Source: Antedon bifida (Eukaryota; Echinodermata; Crinoidea; Comatulida; Antedonidae). Taken from it: DNA of 64,000 nt. Positions 1 through 25,612 of the stretch are shown piece by piece. A model generated the notes under the pieces. It made no database searches and was not told the DNA's origin. It was given only the letters and a program-made list of their open reading frames with translations. The stretch spans positions 23,207,001 to 23,271,000 of the forward strand of contig OY727099.1 of assembly GCA_963402885.1 (NCBI GenBank), read 5' to 3'. The first letter of the stretch is position 1. The number at the start of each line of letters is the position of its first letter. The position numbers were made by a program, and so were the translations under genes.

Positions 1-40
1 TTTTCTACAGAAGGAATTACCTCTATTGATTAACTAAAAA

Positions 41-92
41 GGGCTTATTTTAAGTCTGATTGTTCATGTTTTTGGTGGACAATACATCTTTA
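41..92 (-). mobile_element. MITE-1 copy, partial
   Basis: Reversed end of the MITE-1 family, ending in GGACAATACATCTTTA. Complete copies elsewhere in the window begin TTAAAGATGTATTGTCCC and end with its complement. The other end of this copy is degraded or outside the window. Confidence 0.6.
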
Positions 93-254
93 CCATTTGT
101 ATATAAATCTAAGAAAAAAACTTCAAAAGTATTACCGTATATGCAAAGGAAACACAACTTATGAATATAAAAGTAATAAACATGTACATGTAAATGATAA
201 GCTGCTACCCATCTAATGCTGGTACGTTGATTAAGAAATTGATTTGATTGATTT

Positions 255-260
255 TTTATT
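255..260 (-). promoter_or_regulatory. Candidate poly(A) signal of SULT-A
   Basis: AATAAA on the minus strand, starting 12 nt after the SULT-A stop codon. The hexamer is exact, but such hexamers are common in AT-rich DNA and no cleavage site is known. Confidence 0.4.
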
Positions 261-271
261 AAACGATCAAT

Positions 272-3041
<2,770 letters not shown>

Positions 3042-3235
3042 CGTATTTCTGAATATTTCTATTAACACTTAATTAAATTTTAAAAAAGAATTTAGTCTTT
3101 TGAAATTAATTAAAAATATTATCTATTGAACTAGTAATTGAACTTTATTTATCAATATTTTATTATAAATAAGTCTTTTTTTAGGTTTAGGGCTGGATTT
3201 GAAAGACTTGGGCATATTATTGTTATCACACAAGT

Positions 3236-4015
3236 GGGGATCAACCGACTTTCATGTTGATTAGTTGCTGGTGGTCTCTAATAAAATATTATGTGTTTCA
3301 CGGTCCGGCCGCTGTGCAAATAACAAGTTTGAGTTTCTTTATTAAGTAATCAAGGTCAATAAAAAATACTGTACATAAATATCAAAATAAAACTTAAATA
3401 GAAAACATTTCGCAAAGGAACAGACCTTCATCACAAGGATAGCTAAGAAAAGTTTCCTTGTTGGGACCTGAACAAGATTAAATAGAGCCACGATGTTCAA
3501 TAGAACATAATCACAAGTGGGAATCAACCGGCTGTTAATTAGTTGCTGGTCTAATAAAATATTATGTTTCATGGTCCGGCCGCCGTGCAAATAAAAAGTA
3601 CAACTGAGATTAACTAGGGATACTTTATTCAATAGAACATAATCACAAATGGGGATCAACCGGCTTTCATGTTAATTACTTGCTGGTCTCTAATAAAATA
3701 TTAAGTGTTTCATGGTCCGGCTCCCGTGCAAATAAAAAGAACAAGATTATTAAACTATAGACACTTTATATTGAATAAATTCATCTGGTTCCAAATAATA
3801 TTTTTGTGGATTTTTACTTTTATAACCAAAGAAACGATAAGGTAATTTATTCCTTATCGTTTCTTTGGTTCAACATAAAAGTAAAAATCCACAAAAATAT
3901 AGACACTTTGTTCAATAGAACATAATCACAATTTTCATGTTAATTATTTACTGGTCTCAAATAAAACATTATGTGTTATGTTATGTGTCGGTGCAAATAA
4001 AAAGAACAAGAATAA
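3236..4015. repeat. Degenerate tandem repeat upstream of SULT-A
   Basis: Four diverged copies of a ~90-bp module containing GGGATCAACCG, CTAATAAAATATTATG and GGTCCGGCCGC..GTGCAAATAA, at about 3236, 3518, 3651 and 3930. A long palindrome interrupts the array. It fills most of the region upstream of the SULT-A start. Confidence 0.7.
3797..3901. repeat. Long near-perfect palindrome
   Basis: Two arms of ~47 bp, the left ending in CCAAAGAAACGATAAGG and the right starting CCTTATCGTTTCTTTGG, continuing outward through ATTTTTACTTTTAT and its complement. The loop is only a few bases. Confidence 0.8.
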
Positions 4016-4948
4016 TCATGAACCTCACTTACAGAACGAACAGTCTTCCGTAATCTAAAAACTCTTCTTCTTCGTTTAAGCTGGTTTTAGTCAGCCTAGT
4101 ATTCTATACGTATGAAACACCTAAATCACCACTCGGCTGTACTATACACCTTAAACATATATACAGATATAACCACAAACCGTCTGATTGTTTTGCGAGA
4201 TTTTGTCAATAAGTCTTATCAACTGATTATAGTGCATTTATGAATAGCATTTCCAATAAAAGTAAGTCAAGGGCTATAACATGTTGGCCTAGTATCAATA
4301 ATCCTAATCTGATGTATAACAATCAAAGCTAGTCATGAATGTGCATAGTCAGTAGGCCTATCATAATGTAACATGTGGCGAACATGTGCTGCTGTATCAA
4401 GGAAACTTTCAAATAAACCTTGGTCCGTAAGAATAAATATGAAAGATAAATATCACAGCTAAGCAACCAAAGTTCATCTAAATTACAATATGGTTTATTT
4501 TCAAATACGAATGTCCTTTTGTTCCAAAGTTCAGATGTCGAGTCGATATCGGCGTAAAACGTGTTCTTTTATTTCTGTTTTGTTATTTCTTCTGGGTACC
4601 ATACGCACAAACATCAGGTCATCAGATTGCGACTACAGGTAAATCTATCTGATTTTTCTAATTATTTCTTATAGAATATTCATAGCCCTATCATCTATTG
4701 TATCAAGAGCATCCTAACTATAGGCCTACTGGTAGGTGATAAAACAAACATAATCATATTATTATTATGACATAATTTATTACAAAATAGTAAAATTGAT
4801 TTTTTAACAACTTTCACGATAATATTATTTCGCTTAATCCCTTTAAATTGGCAAATGTATAATTAGCAGACTGCAGTTACAGCCAATATGAAACAAGGAC
4901 ATTGTGTCGAGTATTATTCTATCGTTTCTTGCTGGTAAAATACACTAA

Positions 4949-5103
4949 AGCTCTGTCTACACTATCAAACTTTATGTGACAACAAAATGTGATGTGCCCC
5001 AATATGGACATGATGATGTCATACCACTACCATATTTGGGCATATCACTACTATATTTGGGCATATCATATTGTCAATCTAGTTTGATAGTGTAGACAGA
5101 GCT
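4949..5103. mobile_element. MITE-2 copy
   Basis: Starts AGCTCTGTCTACACTATC and ends with the reverse complement (GATAGTGTAGACAGAGCT). About 155 bp. The interior carries repeated CCATATTTGGGCATATCAC words. First of six copies in the window. Confidence 0.85.
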
Positions 5104-5244
5104 TAACATTGTGTACCTCTGTGTAAACAGAACCTCCTGCAATAACTCGCGTGTCTTAGCAGAAACGGATCGGCGGTCTTGATCAATACAATCTTTTCTT
5201 ACTAAACGTATGTTTCATCATTCATCATTCATTGAACGTAATTT

Positions 5245-5877
5245 ACCTCCGCCAAGGAGGTAATAGTAGTCGATCGCGTTTGTCTGTTTGTTTGTTAGCA
5301 GGATTACTAAAAAAGTAAATACAAGATCTTTACCAAAATGAATATACAGATAGATATGTGGTCAAGGACCATTCCATTAAATTTTAGGACCACGGCCCCA
5401 ATTCTGGACCACTTTTTAGTATAATTTTCAGATCTGCAGCTAGTGTTAAAAGAATTTTTCAAAAGCCGGCGAGCAGTCTTAAACTAACAAGTAAACTGAA
5501 ATTGCATTTTCTTGAGAACTACTTGTCCAAAAAACCTTTGCACAAGAGGCAAGAGTTATAACTTGTGATTTGTAATTTTAAAACATAATTTGATTAAATT
5601 TACAGGTTTTTTTAAAAAACCGATTTCAAATTTTCAAATTCACCCGTTTGTTTTTGCCGTTGCTGTTCTATTGTTAGTCAACTGAAATCATTGTTAGTTG
5701 AAAGGCTGGTTACATAACCTTTACACCAAACTCGCATACACAATCATGCTTGTAGTGAAATTAGCCTAAATCACAGCATTAACACAAAAATACATATTTT
5801 CTTTTTTTCCGGAGAAATCTTATGTAGGAGAATTTTACAGTAGGCGGAGGTATGCACTCTCGGAGTGGCTTTCTAGT
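5245..5877. mobile_element. CCTCCGCC-type repeat element, copy 1
   Basis: Begins ACCTCCGCCAAGGAGGTAAT and ends GGCGGAGGTATGCACTCT followed by CTAGTT, matching the ends of the copy at 18881-19457. The interior holds a decayed tRNA-like stretch on the minus strand around 5695-5745 (complement of AAGGCTGGTTACATAACC). Confidence 0.65.
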
Positions 5878-5890
5878 TCCCATTTGCTTT

Positions 5891-7992
<2,102 letters not shown>

Positions 7993-10159
7993 GGTTCTCT
8001 TCTAAATACTGTACTACAGTACAAATAAAATATTAAAGATGTATTTGTCCCCCTGAAAAATAATGTAATAACAAGAAATATTTCTTACAAAAAATGCCGC
8101 TCGACATTTTAAAATTAATCATTGTTTTTTCTTCAGATATATTAATAATTTATAGAAAATATGTTTTTGTTACCATGGAAACGTGTAACAAAATAAAAAT
8201 ATGTTGGTTAATAGCAAAAATACACAAAATATAACATAGCTATTTAATTATAAATCACAACATGCCTATTTTGGTGGGTGTTAGTAATCTGGTTGTACTT
8301 CATTGAATAATATTTCTGCTAATTTTCAACAGCATTTGAAAGAAGACATGTGTACTTTTCCAACAATGTATTATTTGCCAACAAATATTAATCTACTAAT
8401 TAAAAAATGGCATTTAAAAATCGTCAATTTTGAACTTTAATGTGCTGTGTGTGTGTGACCTCAACCTGTATGCATGCAACTGAATACCCTCTAGAGACAA
8501 CGTGACTTCACGGTGGTACAAGTGAGAAAATTCTTCCCAGTCTGTTGATTCGCCTCAACCACAATCAAAGGGCGAGAATCCAAAATCGTTCAACCGTGAG
8601 CCCTCATAGACTCTCTTTTCCCAGACGTTTTTTGGGTCCAGCAGCTGGGACCTATAAATTATAGTCGAGTTTACAAATTCCCAAAACTGTCGGCCTTAGA
8701 ACTATAGCTACCGCGATGATAAAGCTTCTTAATGAGTATGTCCTCTTGGACATTGCTGGCTAAAGCCGCGGCACGAGAAACCTACAAAATAACTTATTCA
8801 AATTCTAATTTAATTAATCTTCATTTCATTTCATGTTTTTTGAGGGGCAACACATAACAAAATGAATATTATTTTAATTTTTATGCAAAAAATTGAAATT
8901 ATTAATTGCACGTAGCGCAACTAGTATCAGTCGTATGATCCAGTACAGTAAATGAACCCGGAACTCTATCGACTTTCCTTTATTTTTAGGAAGTATGTCA
9001 AAATTACTATAATACCTTATTGAAACTACATTTTGTCCTCATTGCAATGGCAAGCTTGTTTGGGTCTCTTTAATTAAGGCACTTATGGCGCGCCATATAT
9101 TTAGATTCTTCAATTACCTGTAGATAAAACAGTCGTATACAAAAGAATTTTATAGGCTTTTTTTATACGCTTGTTTGCATATCGGGCTGCGATTATCCCG
9201 AGGATTGCCTGCAGTAATAATCTGCAAATGTGCAGGCCTACAACAATGGAGTGAAATAATTGCTCCTCATCTACTGTACAATTACCTGGCGCCTAGCTGT
9301 AGGCCGTCCTACTTTAATTTATTTTTAAAAACTTCTTCCGCCGGCCGTCGCAAAGACTAGAACCAAAGAACCTTGATAATAAGTTCATTGCTAGAAATGT
9401 ACTCAGCAGCAGCTAAACACGTACCGTATTCCATTTTATGTAGAGGGCGCTATGATTCAGGAGCTTTAAACAATCCCTTTTTTTCTGTTTTTGCAGGATC
9501 CACCTGTCGGAGTTTCAGTTTTTTTATTTAATCAAAATTATTGTATTTGTCCAGTCACAAACTTAACAGCTTGTTTTTGTAGTTTTCCACATATTCAAGT
9601 AAATATTCGTGCGAATCAAACATTCAGGAGTTCTGATTGGTTGCACAATTTGTTTGCGTCACAAATAGTTGGAAAGATAGCTACTACAGTCATACTAAAA
9701 CTAAGATATCTTTATTTCTGAATAAATGACAGCTTGGCGTGCCATACAATCGTTGGAAATATGAATACGTCACGCACGTCATCAATCAACGAAGTCGATT
9801 CGCCTGGAAAATCAGCAAAAGTGTACTTGGCAAAATGCAGAGACTGAGAGTTCATTTTAGCTAACCAAGATACAAAAAAATTAACTTTTTTTGACGTCAT
9901 CAATAAAATCGTTAGGAATCATTTGTCTGATGGTATGCTATTTAAAAGTGGACGTTAGTATTGGTAGGACCAGGGAAGAGTGAAATTCTCTGGTAGGACT
10001 ATAATATTACACACATACAAAGCAAGTTCTCAGGAAACAATGCTCTTCTATAGCTAGTTTCAATCCCCTCCCACCTTTGTTTTAGCTTTCACACCAATCC
10101 CATCCAATTTCACTTTTTATATTCTTCAGTTTCCCTTTCAGAACTACATACGTGGTGTA

Positions 10160-10352
10160 CTGCAAACTTTATATCAAGTAATGCAATACTTACAATGAAT
10201 GATATATACTTTAACAATTAAATTTGAGCCTATTATTATATTTATTTGACACTAAAACATGCAAACTTTATATCAACAAGTAACACAATACTTGCAATGA
10301 AGGATGTATACTTTAAAAATTAAAATTGAGCCTATATAATATTATTTGACAA
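10160..10352. repeat. Tandem duplication, ~97-bp unit
   Basis: Two adjacent copies starting TGCAAACTTTATATCAA and running through ATATACTTTAA and TTGAGCCTAT to the next copy. Confidence 0.75.
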
Positions 10353-10544
10353 CAAAACACACACTATATACTGTACTATACTTCAATTCAATGAAACATA
10401 GTACTGTATATTTCCAATTTTGACATAATTCTCTAAAACTACTAATATAGCATTGCATCTCTCATTATTACATTTTTTGGTCTATTTATGTATTTATTAA
10501 GATTGTCCAGTGGAAGATTTTCTTACAGGAATTTCGATTCCAGC

Positions 10545-10960
10545 TTAAGTACAGTTATGACACGCCATGTGTGCCAAAATGTTTTTTTTATGAATATTAA
10601 ACAAATTCAGAGTCCAGTTAGCAGAACCTAGACGAACGCAGTAAATGTTCAAATGACGCTGTATATACAATAAGTCTGTGAAAACAATGTAAACACTAAC
10701 AGAGACTTAAATATTAAGTACAGTTATGACACGCTATGTGTGCCAAAATGTTTTTCTTTTTTTTATCGAATATTAAACAAATTTGTTGTCTAGCTAGCAG
10801 AATCTAGACTAACAGTAACAAACATGTTCAAATGACGCTGTATATAAAATAAGTCAGTGAAAACAATGTAAACAGAGACTTTTATATAATATAATATATT
10901 AAGTACAGTTATGACACGCCATACGTGACAAAATGTAAACAAAATATAAATTATATAACA
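10545..10960. repeat. Tandem repeat, ~170-185-bp unit, about 2.3 copies
   Basis: Each unit starts AAGTACAGTTATGACACGC and contains TTCAAATGACGCTGTATAT and GTGAAAACAATGTAAAC. Starts at about 10548, 10718 and 10900. The last copy is truncated. Confidence 0.75.
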
Positions 10961-11235
10961 TATATTGTTAAATAAAAAATACTTTTTTATCTGGAAGAGG
11001 TAAGACAATGGGTGTACGCATTGAAAAATCAAGGAATGGTAAAATTGAGGTATTTTTGGAATGGAAATCTTAAATTAACTATTTATTACCTAAATCTTAT
11101 TTAAGTGTTTCTATGTTACAACAAAATAAAATCTTGATCTAGTATTAATACATAAACTAAAAGCAGTGCCTCGATTTATATTTTTAATAATAATAATAAT
11201 AATATTTTATAATATTATTATAAATATATTTCTCT

Positions 11236-17320
<6,085 letters not shown>

Positions 17321-17420
17321 GTTTCACTTCTTAATACTATAAATAAAATATAAGTAGAAATTACCCGAAATTAACCCTATTTATTAAGGGGAACATTGGG
17401 ACCTGAATAAAACTGGACTA

Positions 17421-17600
17421 ACTTACCCACTAATTTCTTATAAATGCGATTTATCTATTTTGGCAAGGCTCGCCATGTCAGAAGTGCATTGTCATCATGC
17501 AAGTGCATAAAAAAAACCAGGGTCTTTAAAAACACCGGTTATGGTACGCCAATTGAGTCATACCCTGAATTATCATGCCAGAGACTATGTCTAATATTTG
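17421..17600. repeat. Direct repeat, left copy, flanking a foldback element
   Basis: Starts ACTTACCCACTAATTTCTTA and contains TCAGAAGTGCATTGTCATCA and ATGGTACGCCAATTGAGTCA, shared with 20265-20412. Its right end (GTCTAATATTT) also matches 20215-20226. Confidence 0.75.
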
Positions 17601-18880
17601 GGTGTCTAGAAAACTCAGATCTCAGATATCTGAGTTTTCTAATCTAGAAAAGTCAGATATCTGACTTTTCTAGATCTAGAAAACTCAGATATCTGACTTT
17701 TCTAGATCTAGAAAACTCAGATCAAGATCCGAGTTTTCTATCTGGAACTATAAAACCCAGATTATCAAATGGATCTTTCCATTATTAATCAGAGGGTAGC
17801 TTGTTTGAAATACTACAGTATTATACGTTTTCTTACTATTAAATAATAATAATTATTGCAACTTGTAATAACGGTCTATGACTTAAATCATAAAGAAATA
17901 CAGTATACACCTTTTAAAATGTAGGCTTAGCATTTGACGTAGCCTAGCTAAGCAAACTCAATTCAAGGCTCAAAGCGCTATCGTGATGTATCGCGAAGAG
18001 TAGGGCTAGAAGTGGTGTCAATTTGTACCCAAAATAACTTTAACTATTCCCAACTTGGCTAAATCATACCTCAACCAACGCGTACCCACACCAACTCGTA
18101 CATACTCATTTTTTAAGCCTACATTATATTAACATAACGTGCACTGTATTTTCTTTATGATTTAAGCCGTAGGCAGCTTCTACATGTTACAATATTAGTA
18201 AGAAACAGTAATCAGTTTTTACTCTAGTATTTCAAATGACCTATCTTCTGATTAATAATGGAATGATCCAAATGACCTATCAACCAATCATTTGATGACC
18301 TGAGTTTACCCTAACCCTAACCCTCTAGTTCCATTCTGGAACTAGAAAACTCAGATGTTATGCGCAATTTGCGCAATTTAAAATTGCGCAAACAATTCCT
18401 TGCGCAATTTGAATTGAAACATGTGTTTCAAATTGCGCAAGCAACGTATTAAATTGCACAAGTAATCTGCAAATTGCGCAAGGTTTTTCGACAGATTGTG
18501 AAATCATGCACACCCATATTTTTATAGTAATTTCTAAGAATGATTCAAAATTAAAGATAATATCGCATTTCCTTATTTTAGTAGTGAAAATATTGTTATT
18601 GTTAGCATACTGTCGAAGACCCGACGAAGGAAAACGAAGCGGTGGTGTTCCGGGCGGGCGCGGCTGGCGGCTATACTATGTATCAGTCATTTTTATGTTT
18701 TGATAGCAAGTCTAAACGTTTGTGGCGGTAGACTATGTTGTGTATTACTATACTCATTACATGAATTTTTTTATTTTACATTTATTTTGATTTATTTCAA
18801 GTTACAGTGATAATATTATTTAATTGTGTATGCCATTTATGCTGTGTATTATACACATGTTATCTTCAGCATTAATTATT

Positions 18881-19457
18881 ACCTCCGCCAAGGAGGTTAT
18901 GTTTTCACCCCTGTATGTTTGTGTGCGTGTGTTTGTGTGTCTGTGAACAGCCTGGAGGCCACAGTTTTTATCCGATTCTCACCAAATTTGGCAACAATGA
19001 TCTATGCCCCAAAAGCTCGGAGTTCGAATTTGAGAGGAAAAGGTCATAGGTCAAGGTCACAACTAACAAAAAACTATTTTACTGCCTAGAGACCACAGTT
19101 TTTATCCGATTCTCACCAAACTTAGCCACAATGATCAATGACACATCATATAATTGTGGTTAAATTTTGAAGGGTCAGGGTCAAAGATCAAGGTCCACAA
19201 AAAAAAAAAAAAAAAGAAATAAAAAAATAATAAAAAAAAAAAACCTAAGTGGGACTTGAACCTGCGATCTCAACTGTGAGAGGCTGGATACATAACCATT
19301 ACACCACACTGTCATCCACAACTTTGTAGTGTGCAGTTAACATATTTAGACTTAGAACTAATAAAAAAAAATGCAAAAAAAAAATATTCAGGGGGAATTT
19401 TATGTAGGGGAATTTTACAGTAGGCGGAGGTTTGTACTCTCGGAGTACCCTCTAGTT
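18881..19457. mobile_element. CCTCCGCC-type repeat element, copy 2
   Basis: Begins ACCTCCGCCAAGGAGGTTAT and ends with TAGGCGGAGGTTTGTACTCT and CTCTAGTT. The interior repeats TTTTTATCCGATTCTCACCA twice and includes an A-rich tract and a tRNA-like module. It sits inside the foldback element at 17601-19872. Confidence 0.7.
19243..19316 (-). repeat. tRNA-like module inside the repeat element
   Basis: On the minus strand there is an A-box-like TGGTGTAATGGTTA, and ~35 bp later GCAGGTTCAAGTCCC as a good B-box/T-arm; the whole stretch is ~74 bp. The acceptor arm does not pair well and there is no CCA context, so a SINE-type promoter module is more likely than a working tRNA gene. Confidence 0.55.
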
Positions 19458-20189
19458 AATATTATGTTTCATTTTGAGTTTCCAATAAATTATTATTATT
19501 ATTATTAAATGTTAACCGATCGTAGACGTTAGCACGCATTCTGGTAGAATTCTGTTGCACGATTTGAAAATTTACAGTTCGTTTTCAAATTGCGCAAAGG
19601 TGTCATATTGCGCAAGAACTATTTACAAATTGTGCAGCGCAATTTGAAATTGCGCAAGGATTTTTTTGCGCAATTTGAAATTATTGATGCGTTGTTGATT
19701 GCGCAATTTAATATCAGCAAGAATTCTTCGCGCAATTTCAAATTGCGCATAACACAGATATTGATATCTGAGTTTTTTTGATCTAGAAAAGTAATATATC
19801 CGAGTTTTCTAGATCTAGAAAAGTCAGATAAATCTGAGATCTGAGCTTTCTAGATCTGAGTTTCTGGACACCTGTATCCCAGGCATGAATATATATGATG
19901 ATTATGAATGATGTTAAAATTAAAAAGAATATTCACCCCGGCTTATTTCATGGATAGCTAGCCTAGTTGTTAAAGTGTCCCCTTATTATCAAATAAGAGT
20001 GCTTCCCTTGCTTTTTTCTTTTTTTGTAATGAATGGCGTTCGAAATAGGCTGGTGACGGGCCACTCGCACGTGCACCACATCGTTCCTGATCTGACTGTC
20101 ATCTGCTGACAGAGTGAGCTGGTGGAGGCCGACTTACTACCTGGCCTCTAGGCCTAGGCTAGCCTACGTATATTTATCCTCATGGACTG

Positions 20190-20412
20190 GCCTCGAATCA
20201 TACCAGAGACCCGTGTCTAATATTTCTACAGTATATGATTAATATTTAACAAATCACAACAGTACTTACCCACTAATTTCTTATAAATGCAATTTATCGA
20301 CTTTAGACAAGGCTCGCGGGTCATGTCAGAAGTGCATTGTCATCATGCACGTACGCATAAAAAAAAAACAGGGTCTGTAAAGACACCTGTTATGGTACGC
20401 CAATTGAGTCAT
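20190..20412. repeat. Direct repeat, right copy
   Basis: Carries the same blocks as 17421-17600 in rearranged order (GTGTCTAATATTT first, then ACTTACCCACTAATTTCTTA to GCCAATTGAGTCATAA). Confidence 0.7.
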
Positions 20413-20961
20413 AACGAATTACAAGATAGATCCTAAATTTATAATTGATCCTCACCCCTTCTAAATAATTCTGATGATGTTGATGGACATCGAACCCAGG
20501 AATGAATCATTCAATTAATACCACTGGACATTTAGGCAGGGCGAAATCTGTCCGACCATGGATTCTTTAATCCATGGTCCGACACGAGGTATTATCTCTG
20601 CCTATGCTTATATCGCCCCTATTATTTCCTTATGCCATATTGAATTGATTCATGGCGCTGTCTTAAACTTTTAGGAGGAAAACAATGCGGCATTCTTTGA
20701 AAACACTCAGTCAAGTAAGTGTGGATAAAAAGTTATCATTATCAAACCGTGGTTTTATTCATTTAAATCAATCTAGTAGTTCTAATACTATTCTTCAGTA
20801 GCAAATGACAGTTTCTATTGCATCCCGTATTGTATGCATCAGTGAATAAAATAATCATAGCTTCTTTATCGAACGTTATTATGGCCTACCTCACTGTTTG
20901 TATATGTACAATGATGGCTTTAATTATATATTACTAATTTGTTCGACTGTTCTTTTGTTAT
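20413..20961. other. Gene-free stretch downstream of SULT-D
   Basis: No gene seen. It holds one short hairpin at 20553-20584 with arms around GACCATGGATT and otherwise unremarkable AT-rich DNA. Confidence 0.6.
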
Positions 20962-23295
<2,334 letters not shown>

Positions 23296-24465
23296 TTTGC
23301 TTTATACTGTACTATAATTTTAGAGAATATTCAAATATTTGTATAAACTTGCTACTGAAGATATGAAGAGCTTCAGAATAAGATCCATATATATAATAAG
23401 TAATAATAAATATATATCCATAATTATAAAGTTGTATGTGGATTAAAGTAGCTAAACTTCACTCTTCTCTGGCTAAACATATTTATTCATAATCGCACAG
23501 AATGTAGTTAATGGTCTGATACCCCAAGTAGTGAAGTCAGAAACCAAACTGGAAAATTGGAAAACATTAAAATTAAATCTTAAATGCAAACTGTAAATCG
23601 TCTCACTTATATATAAAATTCTCTATAATCTAATTCTCAACTATCTCACTAATATATTTATGTAATACACACAACCCTAAGCCACTTAAGTCACTAATGT
23701 TGCTCTGCTTTTCCTAATATGAGTATTAAAACAATAAGCCTGTATTAAACATTGTATTAAAGGTGCAATTATCTTGGTGTTGACATTTATTCGTCTGATC
23801 CTACAATCGTTTAAGTAAACTTCTATTTACATATTGTACATATTATTGAAATTGTTTGCATTTTGTATATGCACGGCTCCAGGGAAGTACAACCAAGAGA
23901 TGATCTAGGCCTCTGTGGTTAAATACAGTTTCGGCATTAACAGCAAATAACCTGGATTTTGATACAACAGACAACCCTATCGTATAGGTAGATACTATGC
24001 CTACACAGTTTAAAAAACAACACTTACCGTACCTTTCTTTGTGATTTCTTTGAACAACTAAGCAAAATGTGGGAGAGTAAACTGATTCACTGAGAGATCC
24101 ATAATGTTTTTATATCCAGATAAATCTGTGTCGTAAATTATGATTATCATCATGTGTTACAAACAGCCATGTGGTTGAGTTACGAGTAGGCCTACTGGTT
24201 ATATGAAATATAATGGTAATACAAATAATAAACTAGATCGTAATTCGTCATTTTGAAAAAAATGATGATCTTTGTAACTGAATAGAGAAACTGGTTATTA
24301 GTAATTTGTTTCATTTCAAATAATAGTTTGACGTTATGATACTTTTAAAAACACACAGTTTATATTCACTCACAGCAAACAAGCAAACTCAACAAGCAAA
24401 CAACCAAGAAAACTCAACAAACAAACAAGCAAGCAAACAAGCAAACTCAACAAGCAAACTCTGAT

Positions 24466-24891
24466 TGTAATAAACTAGGCCGGTGCTTCCAACACCACCC
24501 TTACTCTCCCTCCTGTAGGTTTTCTGTATTGTAGGCCTAGTTTAAAACCGTCCAGTACAATTTTCCGGTCATTTTTATACTCTTTGTGTAAGGAAGAATG
24601 CGTGACGTTTTGCCGCTATAATTTTTTTTTCTACTTCAAGAGTAGAAAAAAAAGTATAGCGGCAAAACGTACAAACCTATTCCTATTCATACACAATACT
24701 GCATCCCAGCCGTAAAGTACAGTAAACCTTGTGATTGGTTGAACCGTAAGCCTACCAGTTATAATTTTGCTATTATTATTAATTTCTGAATCAATTTATA
24801 TTAGTTTCAATTTTCGACCTGCTTCAAGAAAAAAGGAGTATTTGCAATTTCTTAATGGTACGCACTCACAAACACTTCTTGGGCTAAAAAC
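24466..24891. repeat. Direct duplication, copy 1, with a strong hairpin
   Basis: Nearly identical to 25613-26041. Inside, at about 24609-24671, an inverted repeat has arms ACGTTTTGCCGCTATA and its complement, extended by A/T runs and a TCTACT/AGTAGA pair around a TCAAG loop. Confidence 0.85.
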
Positions 24892-25202
24892 ATTTAAGTA
24901 CATTCGTATATAAAGAGACGAGACATAGTACTGAACTATCGTACATTGCATTACTTTTTTATCCTAAAAATAGACCATACGTAATTTTTGTTTATTCCTG
25001 CAATTTTATAAAACCTTATTTTTATAAAATATATAATTTTGGACTAAATTAAGCAAAACTGGGCCTACTGATCAAACCGCTGATAACGGATAGAATAATT
25101 TTGATCTGATCTGTATAGATGTTGATATTTTGACATAAAATTTGCGGTACACTACATATTAAGGCCTATATAATAGTTCTGAAAAGAACTGTTGATTTTC
25201 TC

Positions 25203-25236
25203 GACGTTTCGATCAATATACTTTGATCGTCCTCAA
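25203..25236 (-). ncRNA. Possible hammerhead-like ribozyme remnant
   Basis: The minus strand reads TTGAGGA, then a 6-7-bp stem CGATCAA/TTGATCG with a short loop, then GAAACGTC. This is close to the hammerhead core (CUGANGA, stem II, GAAA) but the first core C is T. Such motifs are known in retroelements. Activity is doubtful. Confidence 0.25.
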
Positions 25237-25612
25237 TGCAGAAAGTCCACGAAACTTGGAATATATAGATGAAATTGGGTGGGACTGGCGTGAAAGCTAA
25301 AAAAAATAGCAAGGTTCATAGTGGGATGGATTGAAGTAAGTCACTTGATATTATTTGTATTCCATTTGAAAGAAAGACGATTCACTGAGTGAAATTCAAT
25401 GCACTGTATTTTCGTTGTAAGTTTACTAATAATACGTTATTATTTAGGCCTACTATACATTATTATTTATTATACGTAATTGAAAGGATCTACTAAAAAT
25501 TCCATTTTTAAATTTCATTGTGACATTTTTACTCTTACTCTACGTTGTCGACCATCTTGCATGACGAATGTGATATCATGGATGAATTAGTGATATTAAT
25601 TATTATAGGCCC

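Larger units (their letters stand above)
7993..11235. other. Intergenic region between SULT-B and SULT-C
   Basis: No gene recognised. It contains a MITE-1 fragment (8033-8060), unique AT-rich DNA, and two tandem repeat blocks. A short minus-strand reading at about 8560-8700 resembles nothing I know. Confidence 0.6.
17601..19872. mobile_element. Foldback-type element with arms of short palindromic repeats
   Basis: Ends are GGTGTCTAGAAAACTCAGAT and, in reverse, GGTGTCCAGAAACTCAGAT. Both arms have the same two layers: repeats of CTAGATCTAGAAAACTCAG type (17605-17745 and 19755-19870), then GCGCAATTTGAAATTGCGCA-type palindromes (about 18360-18485 and 19575-19750). Between the arms lies a CCTCCGCC element and a short CCCTAA run (about 18308). 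No clean target duplication and no coding sequence seen. Confidence 0.7.

Noticed and set aside
8520..8720. Minus-strand reading with a GRQFWEFVNS..NDFGF string, considered as a decayed sulfotransferase exon 6 or a neuropeptide exon
   Set aside because: Similarity to exon 6 is limited to a few bases, no splice sites or signal peptide fit, and stop codons interrupt it.
18308..18325. Interstitial telomeric repeat
   Set aside because: Only about three CCCTAA units; too short to be more than chance or a repair scar.
19243..19316. Genuine tRNA gene
   Set aside because: A- and B-box-like parts are present, but the acceptor stem does not pair and the sequence is embedded in a dispersed repeat.
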